A DNA stretch of 64,000 nucleotides, from NCBI RefSeq assembly GCF_004114955.1, contig NZ_CP030053.1:868001-932000 (forward strand). Reading direction: 5' to 3'. The position numbers were made by a program, and so were the translations under genes. Positions 24,839 through 33,161 of this stretch are shown here, one piece after another. The stretch is from Bradyrhizobium guangzhouense. Its GTDB lineage: Bacteria; Pseudomonadota; Alphaproteobacteria; Rhizobiales; Xanthobacteraceae. Position 1 is the first letter of the stretch. Each line of letters starts with the position of its first letter. A model generated the notes under the pieces. That model saw nothing but the letters and a program-made list of their open reading frames with translations. It was not told the DNA's origin and searched no databases.

Positions 24839-26572
24839 TCAGCCAAGCCGCAGGCGGCGTTCGCCGAAGGCGTAGAGCGGTCGCCAAACCAGGCGATTGA
24901 ACAGCGTCACCAGAATGCACATCGTGGCGATCCCGAGAACGACACGCCTGAAATCGCCCGCTTCGGTCGCGGATGCAATATAGGCGCCGAGCCCGGTCGC
25001 GTTCAGATGCGTGTCGCCCCAGCTGGCCACTTCGGCGACGATCGACGCATTCCAGGAGCCGCCGGACGCGGTGATCGCGCCGGTGACGTAATAAGGAAAG
25101 ATGCCGGGCAGGATCACCTTGAACCACCAGCGCCATCCGCCGAGATGAAGGCTGCTCGCGGCCTCGCGCAGATCGCTCGGAAAGGCGCTGGCGCCGGCGA
25201 TGACGTTGAACAGGATGTACCATTGCGTGCCCAGGATCATCAGCGGGCTCAGCCAGACGTTCGGATTGAGCTTGAAGCTCACGATGGCGACGACGAAGAC
25301 CGGAAAGGCGAGGTTGGCGGGGAACGCAGCGAGAAACTGCGCCAGCGGCTGGATGCGCTCGGCCAGCTTGGGACGCAAGCCGATCCAGACGCCGATCGGT
25401 ACCCAGACCAGGGTCGCCAGGCTGATCAGGACGATGACGCGCAGCAGCGTAATCAACCCGTCGCGGATCACGACCAGCGCATCGCTCAAGCCCAGACTTG
25501 CCGACAGATAGCGATAGGTCAGCCAGGCGGCGTAGGCCGTGCCGGCGAGGATGACGGCCAGCCAGAGTCCGTCGATCAATCGAGAAGGTTGGCCCTTGCT
25601 CTTCGTTGCTTCCCTTAGCCTGGGCAACGAGATGCGCAAATTCGAAACGACGCGATTGATCGCGGAGAAGGGCAGCGTCACCGCACGCAGGGCGCGGGTT
25701 CGCCGAAACAGGTCCAGCATCCATGAGGTGGGTGGCTCGCCGGACGCGGTCTGCTCGAAGCGGAATTTGTCGGCCCAGGCAATGATGGGCCGGAACAGCA
25801 GTTGATCATAGGCGATGATGACGAGCAGCATGGCGAGGATCGCGTAGAAGATCGCCGGCAAATCGCGCTGCTGGATCGCCAGCGCGACATAGGATCCGAC
25901 ACCCGGCAGGGTCACCGTGGTGTTGCCGACGGTGATCGCTTCCGAGGCGACCACGAAGAACCAGCCGCCCGACATCGACATCATCGCGTTCCAGATCAGT
26001 CCCGGCATCGCGAAGGGCACGTCGAGGCGCCAGAAGCGCTGCCACTCCGAGAGATGAAAGCTCTGCGTCGCCTCTTCCAGGTCCTTCGGCACGTTTCGCA
26101 TCGACTGGTACATGCTGAACGTCATGTTCCAGGCCTGGCTCGTGAAGATCGCGAACACCGAGGCGAGCTCGGCACCGAGCACCTGGCTCGGAAACAGATT
26201 CATGAAGAAGACGACCGTGAAGGTCAGAAAGCCCAGGATCGGCACCGACTGGAGGATGTCCAGCACCGGGATCATGACCATCTCTGCACGTCGGCTCTTG
26301 GCGGCAATCGCGGCGTAGATGAAGGTGAAGATCGTCGAGCAAACGATCGCGAGCAGCATCCGCAACACGGTGCGCAGCGCATAGAGCGGCAGGTTTGCCG
26401 GATCGAGCGAGACCGGGGTGCGCTCCAGCTCGGACAAGGGCGCGACGGTCTGCTCGCCGCCATAGACGATCAGCACCATGGCCCCGATCACGAGGATCAG
26501 GGCGACGATATCCCAGACATTGGGGCGTAGCGCCCGGCCGATCGCGGCCGTGCGGATATCTCTTGGCTTCAT
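24839..26572 (-). CDS. ABC transporter permease, two fused permease domains
   Basis: 577 aa, twice the usual size. Each half carries about six membrane helices and a BPD-type EAA loop: PKDLEEATQSFHLSEWQRFW in the first half and SDLREAASSLHLGGWRWWF in the second. One polypeptide therefore supplies both membrane subunits. It lies between the porin (30 bp upstream) and the ATPase (13 bp downstream), all on the minus strand. Fused permeases paired with AAA-associated ATPases are known in the nitrate/sulfonate/bicarbonate group; the substrate is unknown. Confidence 0.9.
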   Translation of the reverse strand: MKPRDIRTAAIGRALRPNVWDIVALILVIGAMVLIVYGGEQTVAPLSELERTPVSLDPANLPLYALRTVLRMLLAIVCSTIFTFIYAAIAAKSRRAEMVMIPVLDILQSVPILGFLTFTVVFFMNLFPSQVLGAELASVFAIFTSQAWNMTFSMYQSMRNVPKDLEEATQSFHLSEWQRFWRLDVPFAMPGLIWNAMMSMSGGWFFVVASEAITVGNTTVTLPGVGSYVALAIQQRDLPAIFYAILAMLLVIIAYDQLLFRPIIAWADKFRFEQTASGEPPTSWMLDLFRRTRALRAVTLPFSAINRVVSNLRISLPRLREATKSKGQPSRLIDGLWLAVILAGTAYAAWLTYRYLSASLGLSDALVVIRDGLITLLRVIVLISLATLVWVPIGVWIGLRPKLAERIQPLAQFLAAFPANLAFPVFVVAIVSFKLNPNVWLSPLMILGTQWYILFNVIAGASAFPSDLREAASSLHLGGWRWWFKVILPGIFPYYVTGAITASGGSWNASIVAEVASWGDTHLNATGLGAYIASATEAGDFRRVVLGIATMCILVTLFNRLVWRPLYAFGERRLRLG

Positions 26573-26602
26573 GGGCCCGCCTTCTGGGCAACAATTCTGG
26601 TC

Positions 26603-28738
26603 TTAGAACTCGGCGTGCAGTCGGCCCGAGAAGATCGAGACCGGTCCACGATCGGCGTTATAGGCCGGGTTTGTGATCAATTGATAGTCGCCGGTCAGCG
26701 TCACCCCTTTGATCACCGAATAAGCGTAATACGCTTCGAGGATGCGTTCGGTCCGATAGTTGAGCTGGCCGTCGCCGATCAGGAGGCCCGTGCCGCCAGC
26801 TGCGAGGAAGTCGCGATGCGCTGATGACAGGGCGTTGATGGCACCGCCGATGCCGACCGTGTCGTCAGGACGTCCCCAGTGGCTGCCCTTGATCGACAGG
26901 CCGCCCGACAGGCTTCGGTCGATGTCGGTGAAGGACAGGATCTGGTTCTGGCCGTCATTCCAGCTCGCCCGCGCGAACAGTCCGACGTCGTTGACGATCT
27001 GCTGCTCGAGATTGACATAGAAGCCGTATTTGAGCCGGGTGCGCTGATCGGCTGTGGTGATGGTATTGATATCCAGCGCCGGATTGGCCGCAGCCAGATC
27101 CACGACCTCGCGGTAGTTTGCGGTGTTGCCGCTGTTGGCGAACACGCCGATACGCAATTTGCCGGGCTGCTCGAGCAGCGTATGGCGCTCCTCGAACTCG
27201 ACCACCGAGCCGCCGGTCTTGAAGGTCAGCAAATCGCTGTTCGGCGCCGACGGCACCTGGAACAAGCCGGCGCGGATCGCCCAGTCCTTGCGATTGAGCT
27301 CGACCACGCCGCCGCGCGTGTAGCCGGGCAGGTCGGCGGGGAAGTCGTAGGCCGCCGACGACCACATCGCCCAGTTCATGAAGTCGGCGCGCGGGTCTTT
27401 TGCGTAGGAGTTGCCGTCGAAGAAATCGCCGACGGCGAAGCGGCCGACGATCAGCGTGACGCGGTCGACATCGTGCTTGCCGGCCAGTTGGTTCGGTCCG
27501 TCCTCGACCGCTTCCTGCTCGCCGCCGAGCCCGAAGGTCTGCTTGAGGTAGTAGCGCTGCGCGCGGATCTTCGGGAATGGCGCGCCCGCCTTCTGCGCTT
27601 CGCCGTTGGAGAAGCCGGCAAGGCCGAGCGTGCCGTTGAGGCCAAAGCCCTGCGCGAGCTCTGGATCGAAATAGATTTCTCCGCCGTCCCACAGCCGCGC
27701 GCCCAGGAACGCCGTCGTGGTCCATGTCGCCTGGAACTGGCCGCGGCCGGGCAGGCTCTGCGGGCTCGCATAGGGCGAATGGATCGGTCCATAGCCTTGC
27801 GGCAGCAAAGTCGTCTGCGCGTGGACGTTCCAGTCGTCGGACTCAGGCAGCTTGGGCTTGCCGACCGCCGGCATCCACGGCGTGTCGCCGAACTGGTAGT
27901 TCAGGCCAAGCTTGAACAGATGGATACGCGGATCGACGTTGACGCTGCCGAGGCCAAAGCCGCTGAGGTCGTAGCTCTTGCGGGAGAGGTCGACATACTC
28001 GTATTCGGCCTTCGCGGTCCAATTGCCGCTGACGGCGTATTCGAGACCGAGGCCCGCCGTCCATCCGGCCTGATAGTGACCGACAGGGAAGAGCGGCGTG
28101 ACGCCGTCCGTGTCGTTGACGTTGATGTGCGTGTGGCCCCAGGCGACACCACCGGTGACGTAGGGCATGAAGCGGTCGAAGGCATAACCGACGCGGCCGC
28201 GCACGGTGCCGACGTAGTCGATTGTGGTGTTGAACGGTGCCGGTGAGCGCGCCAGTGCAGGACCGTCAGTCGGCGCCGTGAAGGTCGAATCGGCCTCGAT
28301 GCCGAGCACCACGCCATTGGCGAGTTGCCTGTTATAGCCGAGCTGATAGCCGCCGCTGAAACCTGTTGCGCTGTGAGGCAGCAGCGCGCCCTGCTCGGGC
28401 AGGGGATTGGTGCCGGGACCGAAGCCCGCATCGCCGTAACCAACGTGGCCGCCGACATAGAAGCCGGTCCAGTCGTAGACGGTCTTCGCGGCGCGCGCCT
28501 TCAGCGGCAGGTCGGCGGCAAGGCCGGCAGCCGGCAGCACGAGCACACCCGAGGCGAGCGCCGCGGCTGTCCGCAAATACCGGCAACGATGACTTCTCAA
28601 CGTCAAAACGCACGCCCCCAAAGACGCGAATGTAACCTCGCCGCCGCGACATCCCTGCCGAATCGCGGCGGTCCTGTCATCAGGGTCTTGGCTGGTCACG
28701 CGATCGAACGAGATGAATTCGTTTCGACGCGATTTCAT
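26603..28738 (-). CDS. Outer-membrane double beta-barrel protein (Omp25/31-like + OprB-like porin)
   Basis: Up to 711 aa. After a signal peptide (LASGVLVLPAAGLAA, about 61-75), residues 85-290 match the rhizobial Omp25/Omp31 barrel (YDWTGFYVGGHVGYGD at the start, a typical FKLGLNYQFGD strand at the end). Residues about 320-711 match OprB-type carbohydrate porins (FDPELAQGFGLNGTLGLAGF; C-terminal FSGRLHAEF ending in Phe, as outer-membrane proteins do). The signal peptide lies unusually far from the first ATG, so translation may start internally, for example at TTG 28600. It heads the operon with the fused ABC permease and ATPase. Confidence 0.82.
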   Translation of the reverse strand: MKSRRNEFISFDRVTSQDPDDRTAAIRQGCRGGEVTFASLGACVLTLRSHRCRYLRTAAALASGVLVLPAAGLAADLPLKARAAKTVYDWTGFYVGGHVGYGDAGFGPGTNPLPEQGALLPHSATGFSGGYQLGYNRQLANGVVLGIEADSTFTAPTDGPALARSPAPFNTTIDYVGTVRGRVGYAFDRFMPYVTGGVAWGHTHINVNDTDGVTPLFPVGHYQAGWTAGLGLEYAVSGNWTAKAEYEYVDLSRKSYDLSGFGLGSVNVDPRIHLFKLGLNYQFGDTPWMPAVGKPKLPESDDWNVHAQTTLLPQGYGPIHSPYASPQSLPGRGQFQATWTTTAFLGARLWDGGEIYFDPELAQGFGLNGTLGLAGFSNGEAQKAGAPFPKIRAQRYYLKQTFGLGGEQEAVEDGPNQLAGKHDVDRVTLIVGRFAVGDFFDGNSYAKDPRADFMNWAMWSSAAYDFPADLPGYTRGGVVELNRKDWAIRAGLFQVPSAPNSDLLTFKTGGSVVEFEERHTLLEQPGKLRIGVFANSGNTANYREVVDLAAANPALDINTITTADQRTRLKYGFYVNLEQQIVNDVGLFARASWNDGQNQILSFTDIDRSLSGGLSIKGSHWGRPDDTVGIGGAINALSSAHRDFLAAGGTGLLIGDGQLNYRTERILEAYYAYSVIKGVTLTGDYQLITNPAYNADRGPVSIFSGRLHAEF

Positions 28739-28851
28739 CCCCGCCCCGCATTCGTTCGGACCTTATTGCTAATAATTCGCAATAGCAACTCGGCCAGAAT
28801 GTCGCAGAGATGGTTCGCATCCTTATGTGACGGTATTGCAACGAATTCCCG

Positions 28852-28896
28852 GCCCCGAAAAAGGATGACCCGCCCGGGGGGACAACCGGGCGGGTC
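28852..28896 (-). terminator. Intrinsic terminator for the small exported protein gene
   Basis: GACCCGCCCGG (28867-28877) and CCGGGCGGGTC (28886-28896) form an 11-bp perfect GC stem with an 8-nt loop. Read on the minus strand it is followed by ATCCTTTTTCGG, giving a T-tract. It sits about 70 bp past the stop of the gene at 28965-29228. Confidence 0.75.
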
Positions 28897-28964
28897 GGGG
28901 CACGACACGGGGTGGATGAGGCGCCCGTGTCGGACGCGGGATCCACTTAGATCGGCCTCAACAT

Positions 28965-29228
28965 TCAGTAGCAGGTGCGAACGCTGCCGACGTACTGCCC
29001 GAAGGCGTTGTAGCGGGGGGACCAGCCGCAGCGGTGATAGTCGTAATAATAGGGCTGGTTGCTGGCGGCGATCGCGGTGCCGACGATGGCGGCGGTGGCG
29101 ATGCCGGCTCCGACGCCCCAGCCCCAGCCGAGCGGCTTGGCCTGAGCAGTCGAGGTCGTGGACGCAATGCCAGCGGTGACGGTGAGGGCTGCGAGAGCGA
29201 CAGCGGCAATCTTGGTCTTGATCGACAT
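28965..29228 (-). CDS. Small exported glycine/tyrosine-rich protein
   Basis: 87 aa. Signal peptide MSIKTKIAAVALAALTVTAG, cleaved probably at AQA (near 30). It is followed by a short glycine-rich hydrophobic segment (GWGWGVGAGIATAAIVGTAI) and a C-terminal part with two cysteines and several tyrosines (YYYDYHRCGWSPRYNAFGQY). The pattern matches small rhizobial envelope proteins of unknown function. The ATG at 29228 follows GGATGGAG. A strong terminator lies downstream, so it is a monocistronic and possibly abundant transcript. Confidence 0.8.
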   Translation of the reverse strand: MSIKTKIAAVALAALTVTAGIASTTSTAQAKPLGWGWGVGAGIATAAIVGTAIAASNQPYYYDYHRCGWSPRYNAFGQYVGSVRTCY

Positions 29229-29367
29229 GTGAAACTCCATCCGGGTTGAGGCGGTCCGTTGTGGTCCGCGTGCCCAATTGGACGGAGACTTGCCGGATCA
29301 GGTTCGAAGGCGCTTCAGGCAGCTCGCGAATCCCGCTCTTTCCGAAGCAATTCCAACAAGATGTCGG

Positions 29368-30174
29368 CTACCCAAGAGGGCCCTTGGCGAGCCTGCTCAC
29401 GTCGAAGTTATCGACTTCAGCCAGCAGCTCGCAAAACGCGCGCGCGCCCTGGTCGAGCAGTTGATCGCCCTTTGCTGCCACCGCCAGCGTCGCGTTACCG
29501 ACGGCGCCGCTCGCGTTGAGATCCTGTGCCTGCCAGGCAAAGGGTGCGGGCCGCTGTGTCGAGAGCCAGCGATATTGTTGCTCCATCGCGATACTGCTCG
29601 CGGGAAAATCCGCGATCGCGTCAGTGCGCACCTGGTCCGGATAGCGCGCCAGCATGATCGAGGTCTCGATTGCGCCACCGTGAATGCCGTGGCGCACTTC
29701 GTCTGATGGGAACAGCTTTTCCGCAGCAGACAGCCGCGACCACGACGTCGTCACCACGAACAGTTTCTGATGCGCGCGAAGGTCCTGCGCCACCAGCATC
29801 ATCGCTGCGCTGTTGCCGCCATGGCTGGTGATGATGACGAGCTTCTTGACGCCGCGTCGCGCGATGTCCTCGCCGATACCTGTCCAGCGCTTCAGCGCCA
29901 CCTCGGTCGGCAGCGTCTGCGTGCCCGGATAATCGATATGCTCGGTGGAAATGCCGACCGGTTCGACGGGCAGGAACGTCACCGGAAGCGCCGCGGGCAT
30001 CAGCTCGCGCAGGCGTGCCAGATAGGCCTCGGCGATCAGCACGTCGGTCTCGTATGGCAGATGCGGGCCGTGCTGCTCGGTCGCCGCCAGGGGCAGCACC
30101 GCGATCCAGCGCGCGGTGTCCGCGAGAGCAGCATCGGCCCAGCGGATTTCGTTCCATTCGCGGGAAGGCGTCAT
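29368..30174 (-). CDS. Creatininase family amidohydrolase
   Basis: 268 aa. Metal-dependent amide hydrolase of the creatininase/MftE/FAPy-deformylase fold. The first metal motif is ATEQHGPHLPYETD (E33, H35, D44), with SHGGNS near residue 122 and the late HGGAIETS glutamate. The ATG at 30174 was chosen because family homology begins there; a GTG at 30201 would add nine residues. It is divergent from an ABC importer operon (30314-33161) that includes a 2-hydroxyacid dehydrogenase, so it may hydrolyse an imported cyclic amide or imide. The true substrate is unknown. Confidence 0.85.
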   Translation of the reverse strand: MTPSREWNEIRWADAALADTARWIAVLPLAATEQHGPHLPYETDVLIAEAYLARLRELMPAALPVTFLPVEPVGISTEHIDYPGTQTLPTEVALKRWTGIGEDIARRGVKKLVIITSHGGNSAAMMLVAQDLRAHQKLFVVTTSWSRLSAAEKLFPSDEVRHGIHGGAIETSIMLARYPDQVRTDAIADFPASSIAMEQQYRWLSTQRPAPFAWQAQDLNASGAVGNATLAVAAKGDQLLDQGARAFCELLAEVDNFDVSRLAKGPLG

Positions 30175-30213
30175 CAAGGTTTCTTTGCCCGAATTTGTCA
30201 CGTAGTTTGGGGT

Positions 30214-30254
30214 TATCAGGGGACGCGGGCCCGACCGGTTCGCGTCCCCTGATA
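30214..30254. promoter_or_regulatory. Perfect 14-bp inverted repeat between divergent genes
   Basis: TATCAGGGGACGCG (30214-30227) and CGCGTCCCCTGATA (30241-30254) are exact inverted copies around a 13-base loop. It lies 40 bp upstream of the creatininase start and 60 bp before the binding-protein start. There is no T-tract on either side, so it is not an ordinary terminator. It may be an operator for a dimeric regulator of both units or a leader hairpin. Confidence 0.55.
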
Positions 30255-30313
30255 TGTTGCGGTTTTATCGCGTTGTTGTCACATCGGCCAGAAGCGATCC
30301 ACGGAGTGCATTC

Positions 30314-31336
30314 ATGAGCCCCCCTCATCTGCGGCGAGCGTTAACGGCGGGCTTGCTGGCCTCTCTCGTGTCGATCCTGCCGGCGCGCAGCGAGACCCTG
30401 GACAAGGTCACCTTCGGCACCAATTGGGTCGCCGAGGCCGAGCATGGCGGCTTCTTCCAGGCCGTTGCCGACGGCACCTACAAGAAGTACGGCCTCGACG
30501 TCAGCATCGTGCCGGGCGGGCCGAACGAGAACAACCGGATGCTGCTGATCGCCGGCAAGATCGATTTCTTCATGGCCGCGAACACGCTGATGTCGTTCGA
30601 CGCGGTCGCCAACAACGTTCCCGTGGTAACGATCGCCGCGATGTTCCAGAAGGACCCGCAGGTGCTGCTGTCGCAGCCCGATGCGAAGGTCACCAAGCTG
30701 GAGGACCTCAAGCCGCTGACGCTGTTCGTCTCCAAGGAGGGCATGAGCAGCTATTTCCAGTGGCTCAAGTCCGAATATGGTTTCAGCGAGAAGAACGTCC
30801 GGCCCTATAATTTCAACCCGCAGCCCTTCATCGCCAATCCCAAGAGCGCGATGCAGGGCTATGTCACCTCCGAGCCCTTCGCGGTCGAGAAGGCCGCCGG
30901 CTTCAAGCCCAACGTCATCCTGCTCGCCGATGCCGGCTTCAACACCTATTCGACGCTGATCGAGACCCGCCGCGACATTGTCGAAAAGAAGCCGGACCTG
31001 GTGCAGCGCTTCGTCGATGCCTCGATCGTCGGCTGGTACAATTACATCTACGGCGACAATTCCGCCGGCAATGCCATGATCAAGAAGCTCAATCCTGAAA
31101 TGACCGACGACCTGCTCGCCTATTCCGTCGCCAAGATGAAGCAATACGGCATCGTCGATTCCGGCGACAGCCTCAAGGCCGGTATCGGCGCGATGAGCGA
31201 CGAGCGTTACACGTCCTTCTTCAACAAGATGGTGAAGGCGGGCGTCGTGAGGAGCGATCTCGACTTCCGCAAGTCCTACACGTTGCGCTTCGTCAACAAG
31301 GGCGTCGGCGTCGAGCTGCGCCCGGCTAAGCCGTAA
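30314..31336 (+). CDS. ABC transporter substrate-binding protein (NMT1/THI5-like)
   Basis: 340 aa. Signal peptide to about residue 27 (SILPARS/E), then the family opening KVTFGTNWVAEAEHGGFFQA and GTYKKYGLDVSIVPGGPNEN. The C-terminal region is the usual two-lobed binding fold. The ATG at 30314 starts the signal peptide directly; an upstream extension is unlikely. It works with the ATPase at 31531 and permease at 32343, from which it is separated by a 194-bp gap filled by a repeat. The ligand is unknown; the neighbouring creatininase and hydroxyacid dehydrogenase suggest a nitrogenous or hydroxyacid compound. Confidence 0.9.
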   Translation: MSPPHLRRALTAGLLASLVSILPARSETLDKVTFGTNWVAEAEHGGFFQAVADGTYKKYGLDVSIVPGGPNENNRMLLIAGKIDFFMAANTLMSFDAVANNVPVVTIAAMFQKDPQVLLSQPDAKVTKLEDLKPLTLFVSKEGMSSYFQWLKSEYGFSEKNVRPYNFNPQPFIANPKSAMQGYVTSEPFAVEKAAGFKPNVILLADAGFNTYSTLIETRRDIVEKKPDLVQRFVDASIVGWYNYIYGDNSAGNAMIKKLNPEMTDDLLAYSVAKMKQYGIVDSGDSLKAGIGAMSDERYTSFFNKMVKAGVVRSDLDFRKSYTLRFVNKGVGVELRPAKP

Positions 31337-31376
31337 CGCATGCGATCGAATCCGACAATGCCGATGGCGGGGTTCA

Positions 31377-31505
31377 CCTCTCCCGAAGGGAGAGGTCGCA
31401 TCGCATCCTTGGATGCGATGCGGGTGAGGGCTTACGCTCTCTCGCGGGACCTGCGTCCCCTCACCCGGCGCTACGCGCCGACCTCTCCCCGATGGGGAGA
31501 GGTGA
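31377..31505. repeat. Intergenic palindromic repeat (CTCTCCCGAAGGGAGAG type)
   Basis: Contains CTCTCCCGAAGGGAGAG, CGCATCGCATCC/GGATGCGATGCG, a GTGAGGG...CCCTCAC pair and a closing CCTCTCCCCGATGGGGAGAGG. It interrupts the operon between the binding-protein and ATPase genes, where it could lower or stabilise downstream transcript. Confidence 0.75.
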
Positions 31506-31530
31506 CGTGCCCCGCAACGATCAGCGAACG

Positions 31531-32346
31531 ATGGTAGAGAGCAAACCTTCGTCCACGGTCGAGGCCAGCCTGACGGCGCTCGCCGTCAGCCTGCGCGGCG
31601 TGACGAAGGTTTACGACAACGGCGTCATGGCGCTCGGTCCGCTCGACCTCGCGGTGCGCAGGGGCGAGTTCATCTCGCTGCTCGGCCCCTCCGGTTGCGG
31701 CAAGTCGACGGCGCTGCGGCTGATTGCGGGGCTCAGCACGGCGTCATCAGGCACGGTGCGGGTGTCGCGCCACGAAGGTGAGCTGCAGCCGGGTCATGGC
31801 ATCGGCTTCGTGTTCCAGGAGCCGACCCTGATGCCCTGGACCAGCGTGCGCGAGAACGTGCGGCTGCCGCTGAAGCTTGGCGGCATCGCGAAGGCCGAAG
31901 GGCGGGCCCGCGCCGACGCAGCGCTGGCGAGCGTTGGGCTTGCCGACTTCGCCGACGCGTTTCCGCGCGAATTGTCCGGCGGCATGAAGATGCGGGTGTC
32001 GCTCGCCCGGGCGCTCGTCACCGATCCGGATATCCTGCTCATGGACGAGCCGTTCGCGGCGCTCGACGAGATCACGCGCTTCCGCCTCAACAACGACCTG
32101 CTCGCATTGTGGCGCGGCCTCGGCAAGACCGTCATCTTCGTCACCCATTCGGTGTTCGAATCCGTCTATCTGTCGCAGCGCGTCGTTGTCATGACGGCGC
32201 GGCCCGGCCGCATCCAGGCCGATATCCGCATCGAGGCCGTCGAGCCGCGCGGCGAGGAGTTTCGCACCTCGGCGGCGTACTCGGATTATTGCCGGCGCGT
32301 CTCGGCCGCGCTCGCGCCGTCCTATTCAGGGCAGTCGACACTATGA
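31531..32346 (+). CDS. ABC transporter ATP-binding protein (NitT/TauT type)
   Basis: 271 aa. Walker A GPSGCGKST, Q-loop FVFQEPTLMPW, signature LSGGMKMRVS, Walker B LLMDEP, and switch histidine in FVTHSVFES. The ATG at 31531 is favoured because upstream codons belong to the repeat. The stop overlaps the permease start (ATGA). It energises uptake with 30314-31336 and 32343-33161. Confidence 0.92.
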   Translation: MVESKPSSTVEASLTALAVSLRGVTKVYDNGVMALGPLDLAVRRGEFISLLGPSGCGKSTALRLIAGLSTASSGTVRVSRHEGELQPGHGIGFVFQEPTLMPWTSVRENVRLPLKLGGIAKAEGRARADAALASVGLADFADAFPRELSGGMKMRVSLARALVTDPDILLMDEPFAALDEITRFRLNNDLLALWRGLGKTVIFVTHSVFESVYLSQRVVVMTARPGRIQADIRIEAVEPRGEEFRTSAAYSDYCRRVSAALAPSYSGQSTL

Positions 32347-33161
32347 ACGCGCAAGCCCCGGTCCCCGCAAAGCCATCAGGCGCACAAAGCGCGGTGCGCC
32401 TCGTGCTGCCCGTCATCGTGTTGGCGGCCGGCCTCGCCGTCTGGGAGCTCGTGGTCCGCATCCGGGAGATTCCGCCCTATGTGCTGCCGGCGCCGTCGGC
32501 GATTGTCCTGACGCTGATCAAGGACCGGGCCGTGTTGTCGCAATCGCTCGCCACCACGCTGCTGACGACGCTTGAGGGGTTCATCGCCGCAAGCATCGGC
32601 GGCATCGCGCTGGCGCTGTTGTTCAACCAGTCGAAATGGGTGGAATATTCGCTGTTCCCCTATGCGATCGTGCTGCAGGTGACGCCTGTCATCGCAATCG
32701 CACCGCTGCTGCTGATCTATCTGGAGCAGCAGACCGCCGTGGTCGTCTGCGCCTTCATCGTCGCGTTCTTCCCGGTGCTGTCCAACACCACGCTCGGGCT
32801 CAATTCGGTCGACCGCAACCTCGCCGGCCTGTTCCAGCTGTATGGCGCTTCGCCGCCACAGACCCTGCGCTTCCTGAAGCTGCCCGCGGCGCTGCCCTAT
32901 ATTCTGGGCGGCCTGCGCATCGCCGGCGGCCTGTCGCTGATCGGCGCCGTCGTGGCCGAGATCGCCGCGGGAACGGCGGGCGCCGGCTCGGGCCTCGCCT
33001 ATAGGATCGCGGAATCCGGCTATCGCCTGAACATACCCCGCATGTTCGCAGCGCTGTTGTTGTTGTCGCTGGCCGGGATTGTCATCTATGGGGTGCTGGC
33101 GCTAATTTCCCACCTCGTTTTACGGCGCTGGCATGAGAGCGCGCTTGGAAAGGAAACCTGA
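32343..33161 (+). CDS. ABC transporter permease (NitT/TauT type)
   Basis: 272 aa inner-membrane protein with about six helices. The EAA loop region is around FQLYGASPPQTLRFLKLPAA. Its start overlaps the ATPase stop by 4 bp and its own stop overlaps the dehydrogenase start by one base (TGATG). Three genes are therefore translationally coupled, which argues that the 2-hydroxyacid dehydrogenase acts on the imported compound. Confidence 0.9.
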   Translation: MNAQAPVPAKPSGAQSAVRLVLPVIVLAAGLAVWELVVRIREIPPYVLPAPSAIVLTLIKDRAVLSQSLATTLLTTLEGFIAASIGGIALALLFNQSKWVEYSLFPYAIVLQVTPVIAIAPLLLIYLEQQTAVVVCAFIVAFFPVLSNTTLGLNSVDRNLAGLFQLYGASPPQTLRFLKLPAALPYILGGLRIAGGLSLIGAVVAEIAAGTAGAGSGLAYRIAESGYRLNIPRMFAALLLLSLAGIVIYGVLALISHLVLRRWHESALGKET

